Positions 20,338 through 29,157 of a stretch of 64,000 nt of DNA are shown here, piece after piece. Position 1 is the stretch's first letter; each line of letters begins with the position of its first letter. Location of the stretch: assembly GCF_000635915.2 (NCBI RefSeq), contig NZ_CP015614.1, positions 2,826,501-2,890,500 of the forward strand, given 5' to 3'. The DNA is from Brevundimonas naejangsanensis. Its GTDB lineage: Bacteria; Pseudomonadota; Alphaproteobacteria; Caulobacterales; Caulobacteraceae. The notes beneath the pieces were generated by a model that was not told the origin of the DNA, made no database searches, and saw only the letters and a list, made by a program, of their open reading frames with translations. The position numbers and the translations under genes were made by a program.

Positions 20338-21453
20338 TCAGCCCGCCGCGAACTCGCTGAGGGCGTCCAGGAAGGCGCGGTTCTGATCCTCGGTCCCGAT
20401 CGTCACTCGCAGGCAATCGGGCAGGCCATAGCTGCCTACGCCGCGCACGATGATCCCCTTGGCCTGCAGATAGTCCTGCGCCGCCGAAGCCGGGCGTTTC
20501 GCATCGGGGAAGCGGATCAGGATGAAGTTGCCCGAAGCCGGAAAGACCTCGAAACCGAAGCCCTTGATCGCCTGGGTCAGGCGCGGCCGCCACTCGGCCA
20601 CCAGATCGCGCGAGGCCCTCTGGTGCGCTTCGTCGCCCTGGGCAGCGATGGCCGCCTCGATGCCTGGCAGGGAGACGTTGAACGGCAGACGGATGCGGTC
20701 GATCGCCTGCTCCACCGCCAGCGGCGCATAGCCATAGCCGACCCGCAGACCGCCCAGCCCGTGCAGCTTGGAGAAGGTGCGGGTGACGACGATGTTGGGC
20801 GCCGTGCGCGCCAGACCGAAGGCGCTCTCCCAGTCCGGCTCGGTCACGAACTCGGCGTAGGCTTCGTCGATCACCAGGATGACGTGCGGCGGCAGGCCGG
20901 CGTGCAGGCGGCGGATTTCCTCGCCCGTGGCGTAGCTGCCGGTCGGATTGGCCGGGTTCGACAGATAGACCAGCTTGGTCCGCTCATCGACCAGAGCCAG
21001 CATGGCGTCGACGTCGGCGCGCAGCTCCGGCTCGGCCGCCAGCTTGACCTCGGCCTGACAGGCGCGGGCCGAAATCTGGTAGGCGACGAAGGCGTATTGG
21101 CTGGTGACGATGTTGTCCCCGGCCTCCAGATAGGTCTGGTTCAGCAGGGCGAAGACTTCGTCCGACCCATTGCCGAAGATCAGCCGCTCGGGCTCCAGCC
21201 CGTGCGCCTCGGCCACCACCGCGCGCAGACGGTCGGCCCGGCCGTCGGGATAGAGGTGGATCGAAGAGGCGGCGGCGGCGAAGGCCTCGCGCGCCTTCTC
21301 GCCCGCGCCCAGCGCGTTTTCGTTGGAGGACAGCTTGATCGGCTTGGCGACGCCGGCGATGGCGCTCTTGCCGCCGACGTAGGGGGCGATGTCCAGCAGG
21401 CCGCGCTTGGGTTGTGGCGCGCCGTCGGACGGCGCCTGGTTCGCTTCGGTCAT
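20338..21453 (-). CDS. hisC: Histidinol-phosphate aminotransferase
   Basis: HisC is a PLP enzyme that makes histidinol phosphate in histidine synthesis; HisC-like enzymes in this group often also transaminate aromatic precursors. The 371-residue protein has KLSSNENALGA at the N-terminus, SNPANPTG, DEAYAEF and the PLP-binding lysine K229 in TFSKLHGLGGLRVGYG. It is the last gene of a reverse-strand group after the DUF2125 gene and an unknown gene, 30 bp behind the latter, away from other his genes. Confidence 0.94.
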   Translation of the reverse strand: MTEANQAPSDGAPQPKRGLLDIAPYVGGKSAIAGVAKPIKLSSNENALGAGEKAREAFAAAASSIHLYPDGRADRLRAVVAEAHGLEPERLIFGNGSDEVFALLNQTYLEAGDNIVTSQYAFVAYQISARACQAEVKLAAEPELRADVDAMLALVDERTKLVYLSNPANPTGSYATGEEIRRLHAGLPPHVILVIDEAYAEFVTEPDWESAFGLARTAPNIVVTRTFSKLHGLGGLRVGYGYAPLAVEQAIDRIRLPFNVSLPGIEAAIAAQGDEAHQRASRDLVAEWRPRLTQAIKGFGFEVFPASGNFILIRFPDAKRPASAAQDYLQAKGIIVRGVGSYGLPDCLRVTIGTEDQNRAFLDALSEFAAG

Positions 21454-21483
21454 GCGCGCGTCATCCCCTGCCGGCAGCCATGT

Positions 21484-22176
21484 TCAAAAGACGGGAGCGG
21501 CGCCGATGACGCCGGTCAGGCCGCCGGGCGCGCCGTCCAGCCTGATGTCTTCGGCCTGCACATAGCCTGTCAGGACGAACAGCTTCAACCCGCCTCCGCC
21601 CGATAGAAATTCGGCCGCCAGACCGGCCTGAGACAGGGCCTCGACGATGCGAGCGTCCGGCCATGCGCTGTCGGTGACCCAGAAGGTGCGGTCGTCGCCC
21701 GTCGGCCCCGGAGCCTCGGTTCCGACCATCAGGGCGCGCGGAGCTCCAGTCGCGTCATCGGGCAGGGCGGCGATGACCTTCAGCATGGGCAGGGCCAGCA
21801 GCCGCCCCCACCACGGCCGCGCCGACAGATCGATCAGGGCGCGCGTCTTGCGCGCCGCCCCGTCGCGCACGGCGAACAGCGCCTGATCCGCCTCGGACAT
21901 CGGCCGCGCCGCCAGGCCCCAGCGATCGGCCGCCAGCACCTGCGACAGCGCCCCACAGGCGATCAGGGGGCGTCCGTCCGCCGCCTCCAGCCGCCCCAAC
22001 ACCGCGCGCACCGCCGCCTTTTCGGACAAGCTCATCCCCGACAGAATTGCGCGCAGGGCGATGGCGTCGCCGTCAACTGAGCCGCGCGGCCCCGCCGCCA
22101 GCCTGGCGCGAGCGGCCTCGGCCACGGCGCGTTCCAGCGACAGGCGTTCCTCGTCGGCGGGCGGCTCGATCAGCAT
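21484..22176 (-). CDS. Unrecognised protein between DUF2125 and hisC genes
   Basis: I do not recognise this 230-residue protein with certainty. The N-terminal 100 residues are helical and Ala-rich. The C-terminal part has a segment RALMVGTEAPGPTGDDRTFWVTD followed by alternating strands, which looks like a small alpha/beta regulatory fold. The 'TGDDRTFWVTDS' stretch and the neighbouring hisC-type aminotransferase hint at aromatic amino acid metabolism (chorismate mutase or prephenate dehydratase relatives), but no catalytic motif is visible. It lacks a signal peptide. Spacing is 13 bp from the DUF2125 gene and 30 bp to hisC, so it is likely co-transcribed. Confidence 0.6.
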   Translation of the reverse strand: MLIEPPADEERLSLERAVAEAARARLAAGPRGSVDGDAIALRAILSGMSLSEKAAVRAVLGRLEAADGRPLIACGALSQVLAADRWGLAARPMSEADQALFAVRDGAARKTRALIDLSARPWWGRLLALPMLKVIAALPDDATGAPRALMVGTEAPGPTGDDRTFWVTDSAWPDARIVEALSQAGLAAEFLSGGGGLKLFVLTGYVQAEDIRLDGAPGGLTGVIGAAPVF

Positions 22177-22189
22177 GACAGGGGCAGCC

Positions 22190-23248
22190 TCAGAACAGCT
22201 GCGGCGCAGGCGCCAGGGCGAACGGCCCCAGATAGGTGCGGCCGCCGCGAAACTGGATGGCCAGCTCCACGCCCTGACCGTCGTCGCCGGTTCCGCCCTG
22301 CGGCGTGGCGGCGGCGGCCTTTGCGGCGGCGGCGCGATCCAGCGCCCCGCCCTGCTGGGTGCCCGCCAGGCCGACGATGGCCGCCAACGGCTTCTCGGCG
22401 CGCACGAAGACCTCGCCTTCCAGCTGGCCCTTGGCGTCCGCCGACAGGGCGTCGCTGGAGACGAAGGCCTTGCTCTCGCCCGCCTGAAGCTGGCCCTTCA
22501 CGTCGATGAAGCGCCCGCCCGCCGCCGTCCAGGCGCTCAGCAATCCCTTGGCGTCCGCGCCTTTGCGCAGGGCCGAGGCCTTCTCGATCACCGCCTCGAT
22601 CTGGGCGTTCAGCATTCCCGACTGGGTGAAGCCCTCGACCGGACCGTTGGCGCGGCCCTCGCCGTCGACCAGACGGAACAGCACATCCACGTCGTCGGTC
22701 GGCATGTCCGAACCGACCAGATGCGGCCGCATGTAGAACTGCACCAGACGCGCCTGTTTCAGCGGGAAGGGCTCCGCGTCCGGCAGGGCGGTGAAGACCG
22801 GCTTCTCCAGCTCCAGCGCCAGATTGGGCCAGCGCTGGGTCAGGCCGTGCACGCTCATGCGAATGCCCTCGGCGCGGATCGCCGTCTTGCCCTTCTGCGC
22901 GCGCGTGACCGTCAGGCCGTCCGGCGCCGCCAGCACCCAGCGCGTGGGGTTATAGGCGTTGGCCTGGGCGATCATCTCGGGCGCCGCGATCGCATGACCG
23001 GACGGGGCGACGACGTCCAGGTGTTTGATCGTCACCCGCGCGTGCATCGGCCATCCCGTGGTGTAGATCCCGGCGTGTTCGATGGTCCAGCCGCTCTGCT
23101 GCAGTCCGGCGATCTTGCCCTCCATCCGCCGCTCGATCTGCTGCGTCAGGAAGAACCACCAGCCGGTCCACAGAACGAGGAGGACGGCGACGATGGCGAA
23201 GGGAATGATCAGTCCCTTGCGGCTGTGATGCGGGGCGGCGTCGGTCAT
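22190..23248 (-). CDS. DUF2125 membrane-anchored protein
   Basis: The 352-residue protein has one transmembrane helix (about residues 13-34: IIPFAIVAVLLVLWTGWWFF), after which the DUF2125 domain begins with QIERRMEGKIAGLQQSGWTIEHAGIYTTGWPMHARVTI. The motif 'G...tGwP....v...' is the hallmark of the family. The bulk is predicted to be periplasmic and rich in beta strands. No function is established. GGAG lies just before the ATG, 75 bp behind the DinG-like helicase gene. Confidence 0.88.
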   Translation of the reverse strand: MTDAAPHHSRKGLIIPFAIVAVLLVLWTGWWFFLTQQIERRMEGKIAGLQQSGWTIEHAGIYTTGWPMHARVTIKHLDVVAPSGHAIAAPEMIAQANAYNPTRWVLAAPDGLTVTRAQKGKTAIRAEGIRMSVHGLTQRWPNLALELEKPVFTALPDAEPFPLKQARLVQFYMRPHLVGSDMPTDDVDVLFRLVDGEGRANGPVEGFTQSGMLNAQIEAVIEKASALRKGADAKGLLSAWTAAGGRFIDVKGQLQAGESKAFVSSDALSADAKGQLEGEVFVRAEKPLAAIVGLAGTQQGGALDRAAAAKAAAATPQGGTGDDGQGVELAIQFRGGRTYLGPFALAPAPQLF

Positions 23249-23323
23249 GCAATCTCCGGATTCGCGCCCCTATAGCGCATGGACCGGGGGCGCCATAAGG
23301 GCGAAGGCGGCGCCGGTTCGCGG

Positions 23324-26200
23324 CTACGCTTCATCGGACGATGATGAAGATGAAGCGAGGAACGCCTTGGTCAACTCCACCGTCTCGGCCAGCCCCAACC
23401 GGAGCACCTCCGTGCCCGGCGGCAGGGCGGCGAACAGGCGGGTCGGGCAGGCGGCGTCCAGCATGACGAAGACGCCCCGGTCGTCCGCCCGGCGGATCAG
23501 GCGACCGAACGCCTGAGCGATCCGCCCGCGCGCCAGCGCGTCGTCCCATGAGCGCCCGCCCGAGCCCGTGCCGAACCGTTCGCGCCGCGCCTTGTGCAGC
23601 AGGTCCGGGCGCGGCCACGGCACGCGGTCGAAGGCCAGGACGCGCAAGGAGCGCCCCGGCACGTCCACGCCGTCCCTGACCGCATCGGTGCCCAGCAGAC
23701 AGCTGTCCCGTTCAGCCCTGAAGACATCGACCAAGGCCCCGACCTCCAGCGGATCGACGTGCTGGGCGTAGAGCGGAAGGCCCGCCCGCGCCAGCTCCGG
23801 CCCCAGCCGCTCATAGACCGCCTTCAACCGACGGATGGCGGTGAACAGGCCTAAGCCTCCGCCGCCCGCCGCCAGGAACAGTTCGCGCATGGCCGCCGCG
23901 ATCTGGCGCGGGTCGTCCTTGACCAGATCATTGACGACGATGACCCGGCTGTTGGTCGCATAGTCGAACGGGCTGTCCACCTTCAGCGTTCGCGCCGGTT
24001 CGATCAGACGCGCCGCGCCGGTGCGCAGGCGGGCCAGATCGAAGGGATCTTCGGCGGCCGGATCGGACAGGGTGGCGCTGGTCACCAGCACCCCGTGCGA
24101 GGGCATGACCACGGCGGCTTCCAGCGGCACGGTCGGGTCGATCCAGTGACGGCGCAGGGCCACGTCGTGGATGCGGCCGAAAGCGGCCTCCGCGCTCAGC
24201 CAGTCGACATAGTCGGGATCGGGCCCCATGTCGCCATCTGGGCCGCCCTCCTCCAGCGCCGCCAGCATGGAGCGCCAGCCGGGCAGGGTCATGCGCGCGC
24301 GCCGGTCCATGCCGCGCAGCGCCCCCTCGATGCGAGCGCGGGCGGCGCCGTCCAGCTCGGCCGCCTCCTCGTCGAGGATGTCTTCCAGATGGCGCGACAG
24401 CGTCAGCAGCGGCGCCTCGAGGTCGGCGATGGCCTTGGCCGCCTCGCGCGCGGCCGCCAGCACCGGCTCGGTGACCGGATGCAGCGGGCACTCCAGGCCG
24501 AACTCGGTCCCGCCGCTCTCGGCGGCGCGAGCGCGCAGTTGCTCCAGCGCCGCCACCAGGAAGCGCTCGATCGGGCCGATGGGGTTCACTTCGCCGGACG
24601 CCGGCGCGATGCGGCCGGACACGCCTTCGCCGGGCAGTTGCGCCGCCGCGCGCAAGGCGTCGGTCAGGGCCGCGCGGGCGGCCTCATTGTCGGCGCACAG
24701 GTCGCCCAGCCGTTGCTCGAGCCCGCGCCCCCGACGGCCGCGCCCCTCCGGCCCGCGGATCCAGCGGCGCAGCTCGGCCGCCTCCTGCCCCGACAGGCAG
24801 GCGGAGAAGGCGCTGTCGGCGGCGTCGAACAGGTGGTGGCCCTCGTCGAAGACGATGCGCTTCAGCGCCGCCGTCTCGCCGTCCTGCTTCAGGCCGCGCG
24901 CGGTGCGGGCGCCGTCGAAGGCGGCCTGGGTCATCACCAACGCATGATTGGCCACCACCAGATCGGCCCGGCGGCTGGCGCGGATGGTCTTTTCGACAAA
25001 GCACAGGCGATAGTGGGGGCAGGCGGCGTGGACGCATTCGCCGCGCCGGTCGACCAGATTGGCCGGTCCCGCCTGATGCATGGGGGCGGTCGCATAGAGG
25101 CCCGGCAGCCAGCCGGGATAGTCGCCGCCTGTCATGTCGCCGTCGCGGGTATGGGCGGCCCAGCGCGCTGCCAGGGCCATGCCGATCAGGTCGCCGTTCC
25201 CCAGCTGCGCCGCCTGCACCATGTCCTGGAGGTTGAGCAGGCAGAGATAGTTCTCGCGGCCCTTGCGCACGACGGTCTTGCGCCGCCGCTCGGCCTCGTC
25301 GGGCCACAGGGCGCGGCTCTCGCGGTCGATCTGGCGTTGCAGGGCGCGGGTGTAGGTCGAGATCCAGGCTGCGCCTGCGTTGCGCTCGGCCCACAGGCTG
25401 GCGGGCGCCAGATAGCCCAGGGTCTTGCCCGTGCCGGTCCCCGCCTCGGCCAGAAGGACGCGCGGACGCCCCTCCTCGTTGCGGGGCGAGAAGGCGTAAG
25501 CCGCCTCGGCCGCATAGTCGGACTGGGCGGGCCGCGTCTCGTCCAGACCCGAGGCCTGAAGCAGCTTGTCCAGACGGATGCGGGCGCTCTCAGAGTCGAC
25601 GGGGGCGGACCCGGCCTCGCCGCGCGGCGCCTCGTCCTCCCACTCCTGAAGCCGGGCCCAGACGTCGAGGCCCGAGCCGCGCTGCTGGCGGTCGCGCAAT
25701 GGTCCGGCGCGCAGGGCTTGAAGCACGCGCGGCGCCCAGCCCCAGCCCGCCCGTTCCAGCGTCAGGGCCAGCGCGTAGGCCTCCTCCCGCCCCGGATAGG
25801 CGGGCGCGGCCAGTTCGGCCAGCAGGTCGGCGGCGGCGGCGCGCAGGGCGGCGGCCTGTGCCTCGGCGCCTCGCGGCTCCTCGCGCCCCAGGGCCAGCGC
25901 CAGCCCGGTGGCCGACGGGGCGCAAAACCGGGCCGGGCGCACGAAGGCGAACAGCTCCAACGCATCCAGCATCTGCGCCGAGCGCGGGGGCGGCGCCAGA
26001 CCCAGCCGCCGCGCCGTCAGTCCGGCGTGGGCGACGATGACGTCGCCGCCGGTGAACAGGCCCTCGGCGGCCCCTCGCCCGATCTTCCTCGCGCCCTGAT
26101 CGTCGCACACGGCCCCGGCCCCCGGCGGGGTGGCCAGCGCGGGGGGCAGGTCGAACGTCAGGGACGGAACGGTCCGGATGTCGGCGGATTCAACAGTCAC
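23324..26200 (-). CDS. DinG/XPD-type ATP-dependent DNA helicase with N-terminal extension
   Basis: The 958-residue protein has Walker A AEAGTGTGKT at 251-260, four cysteines that fit an iron-sulfur cluster (C320, C389, C394, C400), the DEGH box at 452-455, and C-terminal GRIAQAFGRLIRRADDRG (motif VI). This is the XPD/DinG family of 5'-3' helicases that act on damaged or structured DNA. The first 230 residues precede the helicase core and recall a worn DnaQ-like exonuclease fold (VIVAHAG, MLDALELFAFVRPARFCAPSATGLALALG) without the acidic catalytic residues. It is divergent from the DEXH helicase gene across 58 bp. Confidence 0.9.
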   Translation of the reverse strand: MTVESADIRTVPSLTFDLPPALATPPGAGAVCDDQGARKIGRGAAEGLFTGGDVIVAHAGLTARRLGLAPPPRSAQMLDALELFAFVRPARFCAPSATGLALALGREEPRGAEAQAAALRAAAADLLAELAAPAYPGREEAYALALTLERAGWGWAPRVLQALRAGPLRDRQQRGSGLDVWARLQEWEDEAPRGEAGSAPVDSESARIRLDKLLQASGLDETRPAQSDYAAEAAYAFSPRNEEGRPRVLLAEAGTGTGKTLGYLAPASLWAERNAGAAWISTYTRALQRQIDRESRALWPDEAERRRKTVVRKGRENYLCLLNLQDMVQAAQLGNGDLIGMALAARWAAHTRDGDMTGGDYPGWLPGLYATAPMHQAGPANLVDRRGECVHAACPHYRLCFVEKTIRASRRADLVVANHALVMTQAAFDGARTARGLKQDGETAALKRIVFDEGHHLFDAADSAFSACLSGQEAAELRRWIRGPEGRGRRGRGLEQRLGDLCADNEAARAALTDALRAAAQLPGEGVSGRIAPASGEVNPIGPIERFLVAALEQLRARAAESGGTEFGLECPLHPVTEPVLAAAREAAKAIADLEAPLLTLSRHLEDILDEEAAELDGAARARIEGALRGMDRRARMTLPGWRSMLAALEEGGPDGDMGPDPDYVDWLSAEAAFGRIHDVALRRHWIDPTVPLEAAVVMPSHGVLVTSATLSDPAAEDPFDLARLRTGAARLIEPARTLKVDSPFDYATNSRVIVVNDLVKDDPRQIAAAMRELFLAAGGGGLGLFTAIRRLKAVYERLGPELARAGLPLYAQHVDPLEVGALVDVFRAERDSCLLGTDAVRDGVDVPGRSLRVLAFDRVPWPRPDLLHKARRERFGTGSGGRSWDDALARGRIAQAFGRLIRRADDRGVFVMLDAACPTRLFAALPPGTEVLRLGLAETVELTKAFLASSSSSSDEA

Positions 26201-26258
26201 TCTCGCTCAATAGCGCCAGAGGTGATGAAACGGAACGGGAACATGTTATAGGCCTGTC

Positions 26259-28991
26259 GTGACGACGCCGCGCACTGCAACGCTTCCGCCTCTGTTCGCC
26301 GACTGGTTCGCCGGTCGGGGCTGGTCGCCGCGCCGGCATCAGCTGGAGATGGTCGCCGCCGCGCAGGCCGGTCAGCACGCCCTGCTGGTGGCGCCGACCG
26401 GCGGGGGCAAGACGCTGGCGGGCTTTCTGCCCAGCCTGATCGACCTGGCCGAACGGGGGCCTCGACCCGAAACGGGGCCGGGCTCGGGCGTTCACACCCT
26501 CTATCTGTCGCCGCTGAAGGCCCTGACGACCGACGTCGAACGCAATCTGATGACGCCCATTCGCGAGATCGGGCTGAACATCCACGTAGAGAGCCGCACC
26601 GGCGACACCAAACAGTCGAAGAAGCAGCGCCAGCGCGACTTCCCGCCCGACATCCTTTTGACCACGCCGGAGCAGTTGGCCCTGTTTTGCGCCTGGGAGG
26701 GGGCGAGGGACTATTTCGCCGACCTGAAATGCGTGGTGCTGGACGAGGTCCACGCCATCTGGAGCGGCAAGCGCGGCGACCTGCTGGCGCTGGGGCTGGC
26801 GCGGTTGCAGGCGTTCGCGCCGCAGATGCGGCGGGTGGCGCTGTCGGCGACGGTGGATGATCCGCAAAAGATCGCCGACTGGCTCTCCCCTTCTCCCCCG
26901 CGGTTGCAGACCTTCGCGCCGCAGATGCGGCGGGTGGCGCTGAGCGCGACGGTGGATGATCCGGCAAAGATCGCCGACTGGCTCTCCCCTTCTCCCCTCG
27001 TGGGAGAAGGTGGGCGGCGGAGCCGCTCGGATGAGGGTGACGCTGAGAACAGACTCGACGCCGCCAGTCTGGATCAGGCCGCCCCCTCATCCCTCTCGCT
27101 GCGCGATCCACCTTCTCCCCTGAGGGGAGAAGGAGTGCGGGTTGTTTTGGGCGATCCCGGGGCGCCGCCGGTGGTCGACGTGCTGGTCAGCGAAGGCCGC
27201 GTGCCCTGGGCCGGGCACACCGGCGTTCACGCCATCCCAGAGGTCTACGACGCCATCCGGCGCGCCGAGCTCAGCCTGATCTTCGTCAACACCCGCTGGC
27301 AGGCCGAGTTCGTCTTCCAGTCCTTGTGGGCGATCAATGAGGACGACCTGCCCATCGCCCTGCACCACGGCTCGCTGGCGGCAGAACAGAGGCGCAAGGT
27401 CGAGGCGGCGATGGCGCGCGGCGACCTGAAGGCCGTGGTCTGCACCTCGACGCTGGACCTGGGCATCGACTGGGGCGACGTCGACCTGGTGATCCAGCTG
27501 GCCGCGCCCAAGGGGGCCAGTCGGCTGGTGCAGCGCATCGGCCGCGCCAACCACAGGCTGGACGAGCCCTCGCGCGCCCTGATGGTGCCGGCCAGCCGCT
27601 TCGAGATGCTGGAGTGTCAGGCCGCGCGCGAGGCGGTGGCCGAGAACGCCTTCGACTGGGAGCCGGAGCATACCGGCACGCTGGATACGCTGGCCCAGCA
27701 CGTCATGGGCTGCGCCTGTTCCGAAGCCTTTGATCTGTCAGACCTATACGCCGAAGTGACGACGGCCGGCCCCTATCGCGGCCTGACCTATGAGGCCTTC
27801 GAGGAGGTGGTCGATCTGGTCGCCACCGGCGGCTATGCGCTGCGGACCTACGACCGCTTCGCCCGTATCGTGCGCACCCGCGACGGCAAGTGGAAGGTCC
27901 GCAACGCCCAGATGGCGCAGCGCCACCGGATGAACGTCGGCGCCATCGTCTCGGCCGCCAATCTCAACGTTCGCGTCGCCGGTCGCAGGGGAGGGGGCAA
28001 GCATCTGGTCGCTGGGCGCAAGGTCGGCGAGGCCGAGGAGTGGTATTTCGAGCAGATGACGCCGGGCGACACCTTCGTCTTCGCCGGTCAGGTGTGGGCC
28101 TTCCAGGGCATCGCCGGGACCGACGCCCTGGTCGCGCCCGCCGTGGATAAAGACCCGAAGATCCCCTCTTACGGAGGCTCGAAGTTCCCGCTGGGCACGT
28201 CCCTGGCCGAGCGGGTGCGGCGCATGGTGCAGGACCGCGATCACTGGCGCGTCCTGCCCTCCGACGTGCAGGAGTGGCTGGAGCTGCAGGAGCTGCGCAG
28301 CGCCATCCCTGAAGCCCAGACCCTGCTGGTCGAGACGTTTCCGAGGGGCACGCGGCATTTCCTGGTCGCCCATCCGTTCGAGGGGCGGCTGGCGCACACC
28401 ACCCTGGCCATGCTGCTGACCCGGCGACTGGACCGGATGGGCGTCGGGCCGCTGGGCTTTGTGGTGACGGACTATTCGCTGGCGATCTGGTCGATCCGGC
28501 CGATGGACGACATCGATCTGGACGCCCTGTTCGAGCCGGACATGCTGGGCGACGATCTGGAGGCCTGGCTGGAGGAGAGCTTCATGATGAAGCGGTCCTT
28601 CCGCAACTGCGCCCTGATCTCGGGCCTGATCGAACAGCGCCAGCCGGGAGCCGAGAAGACCGGACGGCAAGTGACGTTTTCAACCGACCTGATCTACGAC
28701 GTGCTTCGGCGGCACCAGCCTGACCACCTGCTGCTGAGAACGGCGCGCGCGGATGCGGCGACAGGGTTGCTGGACGTGGCGCGGCTGGGTCAGTTGCTGA
28801 GCCGCATCCATGGCCGCATCGTGCATAAGGCGCTGGACCGGCCCTCGCCCTTCAGCGTGCCGGTGCTGGTGCAGATCGGTCGTGAACGGGTCGGCGGCGA
28901 CGCGGCCGAGATGATCCTGGATGAAAGCGCCGAGGCCCTTATCGCCGAAGTCATGGAAGACGCGCCCGAAGCGCTGAAGGGGGCGGCGTGA
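26259..28991 (+). CDS. Ligase-associated DEXH-box DNA helicase (Lhr-like), with in-frame insertion
   Basis: The 910-residue protein is a superfamily 2 helicase of the Lhr-like 'ligase-associated' group: Walker A APTGGGKT, DEVH box (VVLDEVHAIWSGKRGD), ALSAT motif III, STLDLGIDWGDVDLVIQ, and QRIGRANHR. Relatives are about 810-830 residues. The excess is explained by two changes: a 99-bp tandem duplication (26802-26999; residues 182-247) that doubles the ALSAT motif, and a palindromic repeat insertion (about 26986-27133) translated as SPSPLVGEGG...PSPLRGEG. The frame is kept and the core resumes at APPVVDVLVSEGRVPWAGHTG. Whether the enzyme still works is open. GTG at 26259 is the start; pdeM follows. 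Confidence 0.92.
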   Translation: MTTPRTATLPPLFADWFAGRGWSPRRHQLEMVAAAQAGQHALLVAPTGGGKTLAGFLPSLIDLAERGPRPETGPGSGVHTLYLSPLKALTTDVERNLMTPIREIGLNIHVESRTGDTKQSKKQRQRDFPPDILLTTPEQLALFCAWEGARDYFADLKCVVLDEVHAIWSGKRGDLLALGLARLQAFAPQMRRVALSATVDDPQKIADWLSPSPPRLQTFAPQMRRVALSATVDDPAKIADWLSPSPLVGEGGRRSRSDEGDAENRLDAASLDQAAPSSLSLRDPPSPLRGEGVRVVLGDPGAPPVVDVLVSEGRVPWAGHTGVHAIPEVYDAIRRAELSLIFVNTRWQAEFVFQSLWAINEDDLPIALHHGSLAAEQRRKVEAAMARGDLKAVVCTSTLDLGIDWGDVDLVIQLAAPKGASRLVQRIGRANHRLDEPSRALMVPASRFEMLECQAAREAVAENAFDWEPEHTGTLDTLAQHVMGCACSEAFDLSDLYAEVTTAGPYRGLTYEAFEEVVDLVATGGYALRTYDRFARIVRTRDGKWKVRNAQMAQRHRMNVGAIVSAANLNVRVAGRRGGGKHLVAGRKVGEAEEWYFEQMTPGDTFVFAGQVWAFQGIAGTDALVAPAVDKDPKIPSYGGSKFPLGTSLAERVRRMVQDRDHWRVLPSDVQEWLELQELRSAIPEAQTLLVETFPRGTRHFLVAHPFEGRLAHTTLAMLLTRRLDRMGVGPLGFVVTDYSLAIWSIRPMDDIDLDALFEPDMLGDDLEAWLEESFMMKRSFRNCALISGLIEQRQPGAEKTGRQVTFSTDLIYDVLRRHQPDHLLLRTARADAATGLLDVARLGQLLSRIHGRIVHKALDRPSPFSVPVLVQIGRERVGGDAAEMILDESAEALIAEVMEDAPEALKGAA
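26802..26999 (+). repeat. 99-bp in-frame tandem duplication inside the DEXH helicase gene
   Basis: Copy 1 is 26802-26900 and copy 2 is 26901-26999, each 33 codons starting at CGGTTGCAG. They differ mainly at three codons (GCG/ACC, TCG/AGC, CAA/GCA) plus the last few bases. Each copy encodes APQMRRVALSATVDDP, so helicase motif III is present twice. Both copies end in CTCTCCCCTTCTCCCC, the first bases of the palindromic repeat, so the duplicated unit includes the repeat junction. Confidence 0.93.
26986..27133. repeat. Palindromic repeat, family A copy 1 (in coding sequence)
   Basis: The left unit at 26986-27037 (CCCCTTCTCCCCTCGTGGGA... to GATGAGGG) and the right unit at 27082-27133 (CCCCTCATCC... 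to GAGGGGAGAAGGA) are inverted copies of one unit. Each unit contains its own small hairpin, CTTCTCCCC/GGGGAGAAG. The same inverted dimer occurs at 29006-29155. The spacer of about 44 bp differs between copies. It is translated in frame in the helicase gene. Confidence 0.88.
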
Positions 28992-29005
28992 AGCAATCGT
29001 GCGTC

Positions 29006-29155
29006 CTTTTCCCCTCGGGGGAGAAGGTGGCTTGTGCAGCAAGGCGGATGAGGGGGACGCCAGTTGCGTGGTCGTCTTCTAGCGGCTTGCCTGCGGATAC
29101 AGCCCCCTCATCCGAGCGGCTCCGCCGCCCACCTTCTCCCCCGAGGGGAGAAGGG
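29006..29155. repeat. Palindromic repeat, family A copy 2 (intergenic), carrying the pdeM Shine-Dalgarno
   Basis: Nearly all of the gap between the DEXH helicase gene and pdeM is this element. The left unit lies at 29006-29060 (CTTTTCCCCTCGGGGGAGAA... GATGAGGGGGAC) and the inverted right unit at 29102-29155 (CCCCTCATCCGAGCGG... CGAGGGGAGAAGG). The right end, GGGGAGAAGG, sits 3 nt before the ATG at 29158, so the repeat appears to provide the ribosome binding site. Confidence 0.88.
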
Positions 29156-29157
29156 CG

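Noticed and set aside
24095..26251. 718-codon open frame opposite the DinG-like helicase gene
   Set aside because: No motif or start signal, composition of a shadow frame; the helicase gene has complete Walker, Fe-S and DEGH motifs.
26986..29155. CRISPR-like array from the repeated GGAGAAGG/CCTTCTCC units
   Set aside because: Units are inverted pairs with only two members per site and variable spacers, not evenly spaced direct repeats, and there are no cas genes.
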